The notes under the pieces: generated by a model
What the model was told of the DNA's origin: nothing
Databases searched by the model: none
Seen by the model: the letters and a program-made list of their open reading frames with translations, nothing else
Shown: one piece after another, positions 26,389 to 35,059 of the stretch
Position numbering within the stretch: the stretch's first letter is position 1
Layout: the number at the start of each line of letters is the position of its first letter
Assembly: GCF_039530285.1 (NCBI RefSeq)
Contig: NZ_BAAAOK010000006.1
Location: 186,001-250,000, forward strand
DNA: 64,000 nucleotides
Direction of reading: 5' to 3'
Source of the DNA: Actinomadura_C alba
GTDB taxonomy: Bacteria; Actinomycetota; Actinomycetes; Streptosporangiales; Streptosporangiaceae
Position numbers and translations under genes: made by a program

Positions 26389-26760
26389 ACTGTCTCCTTC
26401 TGAGACGGGGGGGATTGAAACAAGGCCGAATGGCCGATGGCATGCATGGCGGACACGCGGAGCCGGATGAATCGGTCCACGTGTTCCGGATGGCGGAGGA
26501 GGGGGTGGGCTGGGTTAGCCGCGTTGCCTACAGCAGGCGCTGCACACGCGTAGGAGATCGATGTAGCGGCGCGTGATGAGCGCGCTTGCCGGGCGCATGG
26601 GCACAATGCTGGCATCCCTAATCCATATTGTCCATACCGGATTAATAGGAATACCTATCGGGGTACTCGCCCTCAGGTCTCCACGGTCACCAGCGACGCG
26701 GGCGTGAACGTGTGCACCTACCGGCCGATCGCCGAGGGATAGTTCGGGTCCGGGGCGATG
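26389..26760. other. Intergenic region with AT-rich palindrome
   Basis: No convincing gene. An AT-rich patch at 26620-26660, rare for this genome, contains ATAGG-AATA-CCTAT (26645-26658), a possible operator. A 22-codon open frame ending at 26742 (TSDAGVNVCTYRPIAEG) looks like the end of a lost gene but has no recognisable family. Confidence 0.4.
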
Positions 26761-27270
26761 TCACGTGCCCACGGTGCCGTCGATGGCCTCGCGAACGAGG
26801 TCAGCGTGGCCGTTGTGCCGCGCGTACTCGTGGATCATGTGCAGCATGACGAAGCGGAGCGAGACGTCCTGGTGCCAGCGGGGCTGGTGGACGACCAGAT
26901 CAAAGGACGTGGCCGCGCGCTCGATGCGGCGGGCGTGCTCCACCTCGGTCTGCCAAGCGGCGAAGGCCTCCTCGCGGGTACAGCCGGACGGGTCGTAGGC
27001 GGTCTGGTAGTCGTCGGCGTGGGACCAGACATTGGGCAGGTCACGCTCGCCGTTCACTGTCTTACGGAACCAGGTGCGCTCCACCTCGGCCATGTGGCGG
27101 ATCAGCCCGAGCAGCGAGAGCGTCGAAGGATTCGACGCCTGCGCGCGCAGCTCGTCGTCGTCCAGGTCGTCGCACTTCCAGGCGAGGGTGGCGCGGTGGA
27201 AGTCGAGGTGGGCGCGGAGCATCGCACGCTCGTCGGCGATCAGCGGTAGGTCAGGACGTTCAGTGGTCAC
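26761..27270 (-). CDS. DinB-like / DUF664 metal-dependent protein
   Basis: 169 residues from GTG 27270; RBS weak. The four-helix DinB fold is indicated by LRAHLDFHRATLAWKCDDL, LSLLGLIRHMAEVERTWFRK and LHMIHEYARHNGHADLVRE; the His residues in RHMAEVE and HEYARHNGHAD are the metal ligands. Actinomycete members relate to mycothiol/bacillithiol transferases. Substrate unknown. Confidence 0.9.
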   Translation of the reverse strand: MTTERPDLPLIADERAMLRAHLDFHRATLAWKCDDLDDDELRAQASNPSTLSLLGLIRHMAEVERTWFRKTVNGERDLPNVWSHADDYQTAYDPSGCTREEAFAAWQTEVEHARRIERAATSFDLVVHQPRWHQDVSLRFVMLHMIHEYARHNGHADLVREAIDGTVGT

Positions 27271-27302
27271 CGACGGTAGCTTATGAGCGTCGAGAAGGGG
27301 TT

Positions 27303-28409
27303 TTACTCGGCGGGCCGTGGTCCGGGTCGGGTGGCGTAGCCGCCGCGAGCGATGCGGCGGAGCGAACCGGACGTGAGGCGCGTTTCAACGCTCGGCGGTC
27401 GTGATTGTCGCCGAACTCTGGAATAGCGGTGGTGATTCGTTCCGGCCGTTCGTAGGGCCAGCACCTTCGACTCCCGGTAGTACGCCGCCGCCCCTGGGTG
27501 CAGCCGGACCGGGAAGGTGGCCAGGGCGGCGCGCCGGTCCAGTCGCCGCGCCTCCGCGTGCGCGGCCACCAGCGTGGGTTTGGAGGCGAAGAGCAGGGCG
27601 GTGAGCGCCCTGGCGTCAGCGTCGCTCATGCTCCGGCGCACGACCAGGACATTCGGGATGCCCACGGTCGTGACCTCCTTGGCGAGACCGTAGAGGTTCA
27701 CCGGGATCGATCGGGGCAGGTAGACGTCGCCGTACCTGCGATAGAGGTCGGCGGCCAGTTCGCCCACCGGCAGGAGCCGAATCGGGAACGTCCGGGCCAG
27801 TTCGTCCACCGCCGGGGTGGGCAGGCCTCCGGTGAAGAAGAACGCGTCGATCTGTCCGCTGCGGAGCGCCTCGGCCGAGTAGACGGCTGAGAGCCGGTGC
27901 CGGCTGATCCCCGTGTCGATGTCAATGCCGGCCGCCTTCAGCACCCTGTTCGCCACGACCTCGGTGCCCGATCCCACCGATCCGGTGGAAACGCGGCGCC
28001 CCCGCAGGTCACCGACCTCGTGGAGCGGCCCGTCAGCCCGTACGACGATCTGCAGGTAGTCGTCGTAGAGACCGGCCAGCGCGACGATCGGCAACGACTC
28101 GTCGAAGGGGCCCGAGCCCTCAATGGCCAACGCCGCGGAGTCCACCGTCGCGAATCCGACGTCCGCCTGGCCGCCGGCGACCAGCCGCAGATTCTCGATG
28201 GCCGCCGCAGTGGTCATGACGTCCGTCTCGGCGGACCAGCTTTTCCTGATGGCACCGGCGAAGGCCGTCCCGAGCGCGTGATACACACCGCCGACCCCGC
28301 CGCTGGCGATGACGACATGCGCCGGCGGGGATGTGGAGGACTCGCAGGCGGTGAGGGCGCCGACCAGCAGCAGGGCGGCGGCCAAGGCGATGGCGCGCGA
28401 TCCCCTCAT
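27303..28409 (-). CDS. TAXI-family solute-binding lipoprotein coupled to a sensor kinase
   Basis: 368 residues. Signal peptide with lipobox LTAC (Cys22). TAXI/TRAP signature VVIASGGVGGVYHALGTAFA, then AETDVMTTAAAIENLRLVAGGQADVGFATVD; SVGSGTEVVANRVLKAAGI follows. No TRAP membrane subunit (DctM/DctQ-like) is present in the neighbourhood. Its ATG overlaps the kinase stop (ATGA), so it is co-translated with a two-component system. I infer a ligand-binding sensory accessory rather than a transport component; a transporter at another locus cannot be excluded. Confidence 0.88.
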   Translation of the reverse strand: MRGSRAIALAAALLLVGALTACESSTSPPAHVVIASGGVGGVYHALGTAFAGAIRKSWSAETDVMTTAAAIENLRLVAGGQADVGFATVDSAALAIEGSGPFDESLPIVALAGLYDDYLQIVVRADGPLHEVGDLRGRRVSTGSVGSGTEVVANRVLKAAGIDIDTGISRHRLSAVYSAEALRSGQIDAFFFTGGLPTPAVDELARTFPIRLLPVGELAADLYRRYGDVYLPRSIPVNLYGLAKEVTTVGIPNVLVVRRSMSDADARALTALLFASKPTLVAAHAEARRLDRRAALATFPVRLHPGAAAYYRESKVLALRTAGTNHHRYSRVRRQSRPPSVETRLTSGSLRRIARGGYATRPGPRPAE

Positions 28410-29806
28410 GAGCGGATGCCACCTTCCTCAACGGCCGCGGGCGTGGGCAGCCGGACGCTTACCTCCAGGCCGCGCGGGTCGGCCGCGAGCAACTCCAGGG
28501 TGCCGCCGCAGGCCGTGACCAGCGCGTGCGCGATGGTGACCCCGAGGCCGGACCCTTCGAGGTTCTGGTCCTTGGGGTGCCGCCAGAACGGCTCAATCGC
28601 CCGGCGGAGATCCTCTTCCGGCATCCCCGGGCCGTCGTCGATGACCCGGACGGCCACCTGGTCCGGTGCCGTCGCCTCCACCGCCACCGTGACCCGGCTG
28701 CCGACGCCGGCGAACTTGACGGCGTTCTCGATGAGGGCGTCGAGAACCTGGTCGATCGTGTCGGCCGCGGCGCTCGCGGTGGCCGAACGTTCACCGGTCC
28801 GGCACAGTACGACCCCGGCCTCCTCTGCCACCTCCGCCCAGCGAGCCACCCGGGTGTCGGCGATCTCGGCCAGGTCGACCGTGCCGACCTCGACGGAGGC
28901 GGCCTCGACCGATGCGTACGTCAGGAGCGCGTCGTAGAGGCGCGCCATCCGCTCGATCTCCTCCACCACCATCTGGTGATCGTCGCATCCAGCGGGGAGG
29001 ACCGCGGGAGCGAGGTTGTCCATCGACAGCCGCAGCCTCGCCAGTGGCGTGCGCAGCTGATGGCCGGCGTAGGAGACGAACGCGCGCTGCCTGTCGATGA
29101 GCACCGAGAGCTGCTCGGCCATGGCGTCGAACGACTTGGTGAGCCGGCGCAGTTCCGGCGGCCCGGAGGTGATGCCGACCCGCTCCCCGAGGCGTCCCTC
29201 GGCCAGCGCGTGCGCCGTTCTGTCGAGCTGCCGCACCGGGCGCAGCAGCCAGCGGGTGAGCGGGAAGGCGGCGCCGGCCCCGATCAGCAGCACCGCCAGT
29301 CCCTGGGCCGCGAGCACGGCCCAGCCACGCAACATCGCCCCGCGCAGCCGGGCGGTCGGGGACAACGTCATTGCGGCACCGACGACCTCGCCGCCCCGTC
29401 CGACCGGTTCGATGACCACCAGTGGTTCATCGCTCCACGGCCAGATGATGTCCGCGGTGGCCGACCGGTTGCCCGAGAGTGCGTCGTCGACCGCATCGCG
29501 TATCCACGGCGCATTGAAATCGACCGGCGCCCCGCACACCAGGAGCAGACCGCCATCCCGACCGACGATGATCACACCGATGCCGTACAGCCCCTCGTAC
29601 TGGCGAAGCTCCGCCTCAAGGGCGGACGTGTGCCCGGTACGCAGCGCCGTCTCCGCGAGCGAGGCGAACCGCACCGTGTCGTTGACCCGGTCCATGAACA
29701 TCGTCTGGGTGTCCCGGGAGGCCGAAGTGATCGCCAGCTGCACGGTCAGCGCCATGAGCACGACGACCAGCAACGTCAGATACGTCGCGAGCAGACGACG
29801 TCTCAT
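28406..29806 (-). CDS. HAMP-domain sensor histidine kinase (OmpR partner type)
   Basis: 466 residues from ATG 29806; upstream in-frame sequence overlaps the regulator gene and is not kinase-like. Membrane helix 7-27, a short extracellular sensor of about 130 residues, second helix about 161-181, HAMP (PVRQLDRTAHALAEGRLGERV), His249 in SYAGHQLRTPLARLRLS, N box ALIENAVKFA, G boxes DDGPGMPEED and GSGLGVTIAHALV. Lies between its regulator and the TAXI lipoprotein in one operon. Confidence 0.94.
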   Translation of the reverse strand: MRRRLLATYLTLLVVVLMALTVQLAITSASRDTQTMFMDRVNDTVRFASLAETALRTGHTSALEAELRQYEGLYGIGVIIVGRDGGLLLVCGAPVDFNAPWIRDAVDDALSGNRSATADIIWPWSDEPLVVIEPVGRGGEVVGAAMTLSPTARLRGAMLRGWAVLAAQGLAVLLIGAGAAFPLTRWLLRPVRQLDRTAHALAEGRLGERVGITSGPPELRRLTKSFDAMAEQLSVLIDRQRAFVSYAGHQLRTPLARLRLSMDNLAPAVLPAGCDDHQMVVEEIERMARLYDALLTYASVEAASVEVGTVDLAEIADTRVARWAEVAEEAGVVLCRTGERSATASAAADTIDQVLDALIENAVKFAGVGSRVTVAVEATAPDQVAVRVIDDGPGMPEEDLRRAIEPFWRHPKDQNLEGSGLGVTIAHALVTACGGTLELLAADPRGLEVSVRLPTPAAVEEGGIRS

Positions 29807-29822
29807 CCGGGATCCATCAGGG

Positions 29823-30542
29823 TCACCCGTACGACGGGTACGGGTACGTGAGGTACGGACCGTTCCCTGACCAGGCGGGCTCTTCCGCCTGGTCGAGTGC
29901 CCGCAACCGGTAGCCGACGGCGTGCACGGCCTCGACCCGGGCCGCGGCCCGCACCTTCGTGCGCAACGTGGAGACATGCACGTCAAGGGCACGGGACTTG
30001 CCTCGCCAAGAGGTCTGCCAGACCTCCCGGATCAGCTGCTCGCGCCTGACCACGACGCCCGTCTCACGTACCAGGACGGCGAGGACGGTGAACTCCTTCG
30101 GGGTCAGTTTCACGAGGGCGTCGTTCACATAGGCGAGGCGACCGTCCAGGTCGACCCGGAGCCCGCCGAGCACGCGCACTCCCGCCGCCCGCGGCCGGAC
30201 CCGGCGGAGCACCGCGTCGAGCCTCGCCTGCAACTCGGCGATGCCGAACGGCTTGACCAGATAGTCGTCGGCGCCGGCGCGAAGGCCGTTCACCCTGTCG
30301 CGTTCGGTGCCGCGGGCGGACACCATGATGATGGCGACGTCACTGTGGGCGCGGAGCTTCCGGCATACGTCCAGGCCGTCGCCATCGGGCAGCGTGAGAT
30401 CCAGGAGGAACACATCGCACAAAGGTGCGCGCATCGCCGCAGCGACGGTCGTGACATGCTCGACCTCGTACCCGCACTGGTGCAGCGACTTCGTCAACGC
30501 GGCCGCGAAACGGCGATCGTCCTCCACGAGCAGAACTCTCAT
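29823..30542 (-). CDS. OmpR/PhoB-family response regulator with Tyr/Pro-rich tail
   Basis: 239 residues. ATG 30542 is preferred because GGGGAG precedes it at four bases; ATG 30554 has no RBS. Receiver MRVLLVEDD with acceptor Asp48 in LLDLTLPDGDG and Lys in YLVKPFG; winged-helix Trans_reg_C with LTPKEFTVLAVLVRETG and LDVHVSTLRTKV. After the domain ends (VGYRLRAL) there is a 23-residue extension finishing GPYLTYPYPSYG, unusual for this family. First gene of the operon; 16 bases separate it from the kinase. Confidence 0.94.
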   Translation of the reverse strand: MRVLLVEDDRRFAAALTKSLHQCGYEVEHVTTVAAAMRAPLCDVFLLDLTLPDGDGLDVCRKLRAHSDVAIIMVSARGTERDRVNGLRAGADDYLVKPFGIAELQARLDAVLRRVRPRAAGVRVLGGLRVDLDGRLAYVNDALVKLTPKEFTVLAVLVRETGVVVRREQLIREVWQTSWRGKSRALDVHVSTLRTKVRAAARVEAVHAVGYRLRALDQAEEPAWSGNGPYLTYPYPSYG

Positions 30543-30890
30543 GCGGCTCCCCATGAAGGATCTGTGCCAGAGGAATGGAACACAGCGGCCGGCCAACGTA
30601 AGTGCCGCTGGGTCGCGTTTCCTCGTCTGCAGCCGCAGATTAGATCGTTCTCTCACCGCCCATCGAGCGTTCGGAGGTCACAAGTTGATCACCGATGGCC
30701 CGGCCCCCGATGGAGCCCGTCACGCGTCGGTGACTTTCATTCCATAAGGGGCGCATATTCTCTTTACGCCTGCGACGTTCCTTTTATCACTTTCGGCGTG
30801 CCCAGGGCCGGCGGGCCACGGCCTGTGCGATGAGCGCCCGCGACCGAAGTCGAACAGGCGCTCATCGCAACCGTGTGGCTACTCCCTCGA
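30543..30890. other. Promoter region of the two-component operon plus terminator of the secreted-protein gene
   Basis: No gene seen. The upstream part must carry the promoter of the response regulator. The AT-rich patch 30745-30795 is noticeable, and the terminator hairpin at 30826-30869 belongs to the gene at 30891. Confidence 0.5.
30826..30869 (-). terminator. Hairpin downstream of the small secreted-protein gene
   Basis: TGCGATGAGCGCC (30826-30838) is the exact reverse complement of GGCGCTCATCGCA (30857-30869), with an 18-base loop, 22 bases after the stop at 30891. Confidence 0.65.
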
Positions 30891-31388
30891 TCAGCTCACG
30901 CTGGGCGACCCGCCAAGTTCCCAGGTCTTCGTCCCTAGACCATCGAGATTGATGTTGAAGTTGACGATGCCGTCACCGGTCCATCCGCCGCTCACGGAAG
31001 AGCTGACCGTTGCGGTTCTGCACGTGAGACGGCCGTTCTGGTACCTGTTCATCGAGTCAGTGAAGTCGCACCACTTCGTGGCATAGTTGCCGTCATTCCG
31101 CTCAAGACGCGCGTGGACCTTGAACAGGTCCCAGTCCGTACCGCCGTAGGCGCGGGCCCATTCGACCAGGATGTACGCATAGCGCGAGCTCCCGCTCGCC
31201 ACGACACACGTCTTGACTGCGACCTGGGTGACGACGGGTCCGGTTCGGTACTGGTAACCGGAGCACTTCGTCGTCGCGGCGGAGGCCGGGGGCGCGGTGA
31301 CCGCGAGGGCCGCGGCCGTCACCAGCGGCACAGTGACGGCGGCTGCGATCTTCCGAGTGGACCTGTTGAGCTTCGAGGTCTTCCGCAT
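30891..31388 (-). CDS. Small secreted protein of unknown function
   Basis: 165 residues from ATG 31388, after AGGAGGAG about ten bases upstream. Signal peptide 1-38 ending PPASAA. The mature protein has CSGYQYRTGPVVTQVAVKTCVV, WCDFTDSMNRYQNGRLTCR and ends in a strand-rich segment (DGIVNFNINLDGLGTKTWEL); its four cysteines suggest two disulfides. I do not recognise the family; similar small beta-rich exported proteins are common in actinomycetes. Confidence 0.75.
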   Translation of the reverse strand: MRKTSKLNRSTRKIAAAVTVPLVTAAALAVTAPPASAATTKCSGYQYRTGPVVTQVAVKTCVVASGSSRYAYILVEWARAYGGTDWDLFKVHARLERNDGNYATKWCDFTDSMNRYQNGRLTCRTATVSSSVSGGWTGDGIVNFNINLDGLGTKTWELGGSPSVS

Positions 31389-31745
31389 TAAATACACTCC
31401 TCCTGAGTGGGCCTGACGGCCACGGGATGCGGGCCGTCTCGCCGTCCCCCCGACGCGGCGAGCGCAACTCCACTGAAACCTGAATTCGGCGTGGAGCCAT
31501 CTCAGCGGCGCCAACCTTGACCAATCCCTAACATCTCGCCACCAGGCGCATTCTGGCGACCGCAAGGAGTTATTGCCGCTCTACGTACTCCATCTTCGGC
31601 CGGCGACACGTGTGCACCGTTCGAGGCGACGTCGATGGTGCCCTGGTAGACCTGCCGGCGTTTGTCTGAATCCAAGGTGATCGCTGGTAGGGTTCGTGCT
31701 CACCAAATCGACTGCGCAGATCTGATGCTCACCAGCGAGGGCGGC
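31389..31745. other. Divergent intergenic region, no gene seen
   Basis: Separates the secreted-protein gene (minus) and the YCII gene (plus). An in-frame ATG at 31662 would extend the YCII protein, but the added residues do not resemble the domain. No clear promoter or operator was recognised. Confidence 0.4.
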
Positions 31746-32351
31746 ATGGAGTACTTCGTTTATTGCCGTGATAGGCCAGATTCTGGGGAGTTGCGTTCGG
31801 AATTGGCCGAAGCTCACTGGACCTTCATGGACCGGTACGCCGAAGCGATGATCGCGCGTGGCCCCACCCTGACCCCCGACGGCGCGGCCGCGACCGGCAG
31901 TATGCACATCGTCGACCTGCCCGACGTCCAGGCCGCGCAGGCGTTCGCGTTCGACGAGCCCAACTACAAGGCCGGCGTGTACGACGAGGTGCTGGTGCGC
32001 CGCTGGAGCAACACCCTGGGGCGCACCATGTGGCAGTACAGCGGGAGCACCGCCGGCTACCACCGCTTCCTGATCATGGCGCACGGCAGGCCGGGTGTGC
32101 TTGCGATCAGCGACGCTCTGAGCCAAGCGCACCGGCACTATCTCGACGAGGGCTACCACGAGCGCCTCATCGCATGCGGACCGCTGCTGTCCGACGATGG
32201 TGCCGAATGGCGCGGAACCGCGATACTGGCCGAGTTGCCGGACCGAAGCTCCGCTGAGGCTTTGATCGCGCAGGAGCCCTACGCCCGGGCCGGGCTGTAC
32301 GAGAGCGTCGAGGTCCACGACTGGCGGTTTGGCGGGCGGCCGCAGCCATAG
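31746..32351 (+). CDS. Tandem YCII-domain protein
   Basis: 201 residues from ATG 31746 (GAGGGCGGC upstream, start MEYFVYCRDRPDS). Two ferredoxin-like YCII repeats: residues about 1-95 (AHWTFMDRYAEAMIARGPTL, GSMHIVDLPDVQAAQAFAF) and about 105-195 (FLIMAHGRPG, AHRHYLDEGYHERLIACGPLL, AILAELPDRSSAEALIA). The conserved His of each domain is seen in AHW and AHRHY. YCII proteins are small dimeric enzymes or accessory factors, e.g. muconolactone-isomerase-like fold; here a fused dimer. Convergent with the nitroreductase. Confidence 0.88.
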   Translation: MEYFVYCRDRPDSGELRSELAEAHWTFMDRYAEAMIARGPTLTPDGAAATGSMHIVDLPDVQAAQAFAFDEPNYKAGVYDEVLVRRWSNTLGRTMWQYSGSTAGYHRFLIMAHGRPGVLAISDALSQAHRHYLDEGYHERLIACGPLLSDDGAEWRGTAILAELPDRSSAEALIAQEPYARAGLYESVEVHDWRFGGRPQP

Positions 32352-32415
32352 CCTCGGCTCTCCCGTGGACTGACCGACCAACGGTTGCGGTGTTCGTTGG
32401 CGGCCTCTCGATGGC

Positions 32416-33063
32416 CTACCAGCGGTCCCAGTGCAGGATCTGTTCGCGGGGGATGCGTCGGGCGGGCTTGAAGTCGGTCCCGATGGTGTACGCCAGGGGG
32501 ATGAACGCGGCGAGCATGACCTCGTCGTGGGGGACGCCGAGCGTCCGGGCCAGTTCGTGTTCGAGGGGGCCTTGCGCGGTCGTCCACACCGTGCCGAGGC
32601 CGCGGGCGCGGGCGGCGAGCATGAAGCTCCACGTGGCGGGCAGGATCGAGCCCCATGCTCCGGCCTGGACGGCCACGGGGGCGCGGTCGGTGCGGCCCTC
32701 CACGGCCGGGATGACGAAGGCGGGCACCCGGTGGATGTTGTCGGCCAGGTGGCGCAGGCCGTCGAAGACGCGTTCGGTCGAGCCGGGGTGGTAGTTCATG
32801 CGCCAAAGGTCGCGCTTGGTCAGCGGCTGCCCGACCGCCAGCGGCAGGGCCCGCAGGAAGATGTCGGCCACGGCCCGCCGCTGGGCGGGCTCGGTGACGA
32901 CCAGGAAGTGCCAGCGCTGCCGGTTGCGGCCGGTCGGCGCCTGGACGGCCAGGTCCACGCACTCCTCGATCAGCCTGCGGGGCACCGGCCGGGTGAAGTC
33001 GAGGCGCCTGCGCACCGCGCGAGTGGTGGACAGCAGCTCGTCGGGGGTGAGGTCCAGGGTCAT
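32416..33063 (-). CDS. Nitroreductase-family flavoprotein
   Basis: 215 residues from ATG 33063 with GGAGG eight bases upstream. FMN-binding motifs: TTRAVRRRLDFTRPVP, AVQAPTGRNRQRWHFLVV, and ARGLGTVWTTAQG. The length and the HPGSTERVFDGL segment are typical of actinomycete nitroreductases. It follows the MFS pump gene with a 28-base gap, so the pair is probably induced together by the MarR regulator; it may reduce quinones or nitroaromatics. Confidence 0.9.
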   Translation of the reverse strand: MTLDLTPDELLSTTRAVRRRLDFTRPVPRRLIEECVDLAVQAPTGRNRQRWHFLVVTEPAQRRAVADIFLRALPLAVGQPLTKRDLWRMNYHPGSTERVFDGLRHLADNIHRVPAFVIPAVEGRTDRAPVAVQAGAWGSILPATWSFMLAARARGLGTVWTTAQGPLEHELARTLGVPHDEVMLAAFIPLAYTIGTDFKPARRIPREQILHWDRW

Positions 33064-33091
33064 GAGATGTGCCTCCAAGGCAGGACGATGA

Positions 33092-34456
33092 TCAGGCTCG
33101 GGTCGTCACGCGTGTGGGCCCGGCCGCCGGGGCGCGTAGGCCGAGGTGGGCGACGAGGGCGCCGAGCAGCGAGAAGCTCCCGGCCGTCAGGAACGCCAGC
33201 CGGTAACCGGCCAGGGTGGAGTCGCCGAGGGCCATGACGGCGGCCAGGACCGCCACGCCGATGCCGGCGCCGATCTGGACCGCGGAGGTGACCAGGCCGG
33301 AGGCCAGGCCTTGCTGGTCGTTGGGCAGTCCGCCGACGGCGGCGATGTTGAGGCTGGGAAACGACAGCCCGTTGCCCGCTCCGTGTATGAGCAGCGCGGG
33401 CAGCAACACTGTGACGTAGTCGCCTGAGGTGCCGGCCCGCAGGAACAGCAGGATGCCTGCGGCCTGCAGCAGCAAACCGGCGGCGGCGACCCGGCCGAGG
33501 CCCCAGCGGCTGATCAGCCGTCCCGCCAGGTTGGCGGTCACCACGATGGCCAGGCCCATCGGGACGATCCCCAGCCCAGTGGTGAGCGCGGTGTAGCCCA
33601 GGACCTGCTGGAGGTAGAGGACGGCGACGAACTGCCAGCCGATGGTCGCGCACGCCCAGGCCAGCGCCGCGAGGTTGGCGGCGGTCAGCCTGCGGGACCG
33701 AAACACTCCCAGCGGGACCAGCGGGGTCCGTTGCCGGCGTTCGATGAAAATGAAGGCGCCCAGCAGACCCGCGGCCACGACGCCGGCCTGCCAACTGGTC
33801 TCGGTCAGCGCGTACACCAGCAGCAGCACGCCGCCGGTGACGGCCGCGGCACCGGCGGCGTCGAAACCACCGGCGGGCGCAGTCGGCCGGTCCCCGCGTG
33901 GCAGCACCAGCGGCGCGGTGACCAGCACCAGCAGCGAGATCGGGATCGGCAGGAAGAACACCAGCCGCCAGCTGATCTCGGTGAGCAGCCCGGAGGCGAT
34001 CAGTCCCGCGCTGTAGCCCGTCGCGCCTGCCAGCGCGTAGACCCCCAGCGCCCGGTTGCGGCGCGGCCCCTCGGCGAATGTGGTGGTGATGAGCGACAGC
34101 GCGGCGGGGGCCGTCAGCGCGGCCGCCACGCCCTTGATCACCCGGGTGGCGACCAGCGGCCAGCCCGACGACAGCAGGCCGCCGGCGAGGCTCGCCGCCG
34201 CGAACACCGCCAGCGACAGCAGGAACATCCTGCGCCGCCCGACCAGGTCGGCCATGCGGCCGCCTAGCAGCAGGAATCCGCCGTAGGCGACGGCGTAGCC
34301 CGACATCAGCCACTGCAAGGTGCTCTCCGGCAGCGACAGGTCCGCGCCGATGGCGGGTAGTGCCACGCCCATCAAGGACAGGTCCATCGAGTCCAGGAAC
34401 ACCGCCGCGCACAACAACACCAAGGCCACCCGCTCACGGCCTACGGGATGCGTCAT
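33092..34456 (-). CDS. DHA2-type MFS drug efflux transporter
   Basis: 454 residues from ATG 34456 (GGAGG six bases before). Opens with ALVLLCAAVFLDSMDLSLMG, then motif A GGRMADLVGRRRMF and motif C-like ALAGATGYSAGLIASGLL. About 14 hydrophobic segments are visible, as in EmrB/QacA exporters. Divergent from the MarR gene and upstream of the nitroreductase. Confidence 0.94.
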   Translation of the reverse strand: MTHPVGRERVALVLLCAAVFLDSMDLSLMGVALPAIGADLSLPESTLQWLMSGYAVAYGGFLLLGGRMADLVGRRRMFLLSLAVFAAASLAGGLLSSGWPLVATRVIKGVAAALTAPAALSLITTTFAEGPRRNRALGVYALAGATGYSAGLIASGLLTEISWRLVFFLPIPISLLVLVTAPLVLPRGDRPTAPAGGFDAAGAAAVTGGVLLLVYALTETSWQAGVVAAGLLGAFIFIERRQRTPLVPLGVFRSRRLTAANLAALAWACATIGWQFVAVLYLQQVLGYTALTTGLGIVPMGLAIVVTANLAGRLISRWGLGRVAAAGLLLQAAGILLFLRAGTSGDYVTVLLPALLIHGAGNGLSFPSLNIAAVGGLPNDQQGLASGLVTSAVQIGAGIGVAVLAAVMALGDSTLAGYRLAFLTAGSFSLLGALVAHLGLRAPAAGPTRVTTRA

Positions 34457-34479
34457 GACCATCCTCCATCTATGTGCAG

Positions 34480-34540
34480 ACGATCTGTGATCAGATGATT
34501 CGGACCGTATGGCCGACAATCATCTGTTGTCAAACGATCG
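34480..34540. promoter_or_regulatory. Candidate MarR operators between pump and regulator genes
   Basis: ATCTG-TGAT-CAGAT with flanking CAGATGAT (34480-34499) and ATCATCTGTTGTCAAACGAT (34519-34538) share the half-site CAGATGAT/ATCATCTG in opposite orientation. They sit between divergent start codons, where MarR proteins usually bind. Confidence 0.55.
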
Positions 34541-34591
34541 ACATGAAGACGGATTTGGTAGGCTGGTCGCACCGCATACCGAGGGGATCCG

Positions 34592-35059
34592 ATGCCGACG
34601 ACGACCGACCGGCGGCCCATCAGGCCGACCTACTTCCCGCAACTGGCGGCCGAACGGCTGGACATCGCCCTGTGCCGGGCCTCGGCCTCGGTGGCGCGGG
34701 CGGCCGACGCCCACGCAGGCGCACAAGGGCTCGGCGTCGGCCAGCACCTGGTGCTGAAGATGCTCGCCGCCGTCGGCCCCTGCTCCCAACAGACACTCAG
34801 CGAGGAACTGCGCATCGACCGCAGTGTCATGGTCAGCGTCTGTGATGACCTCGAACGCGCGGGCCTTGCCCGGCGCGAGCGCAACCCCCGCGACCGGCGC
34901 TCCTACGCGGTGACCATCACCGACTCCGGCCGGCAACGACTCGCCGAGGCAGAGGAGTCAATCCCGGCATTCCTCGACGACACCTTCCAGTCCCTCAGCC
35001 TCCAGGAGCGCGACCAACTCACCGCACTCCTCGGCAAACTCCTGGGCGCCGGCACCTGA
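34592..35059 (+). CDS. MarR-family transcriptional regulator
   Basis: 155 residues from ATG 34592 (GAGGGGATC upstream). Winged helix visible as QTLSEELRIDRSVMVSVCDDLERAGLARRERNPRDRRSYAVTITDSG (several motifs); DRR is the conserved wing tip. Likely represses the divergent MFS pump and nitroreductase and is released by an aromatic or phenolic ligand, as usual in this family. Confidence 0.92.
   Translation: MPTTTDRRPIRPTYFPQLAAERLDIALCRASASVARAADAHAGAQGLGVGQHLVLKMLAAVGPCSQQTLSEELRIDRSVMVSVCDDLERAGLARRERNPRDRRSYAVTITDSGRQRLAEAEESIPAFLDDTFQSLSLQERDQLTALLGKLLGAGT

Noticed and set aside
26672..26742. C-terminal gene relic ending TSDAGVNVCTYRPIAEG
   Set aside because: Too short, no family recognised and no upstream continuation; mentioned only in the intergenic entry.
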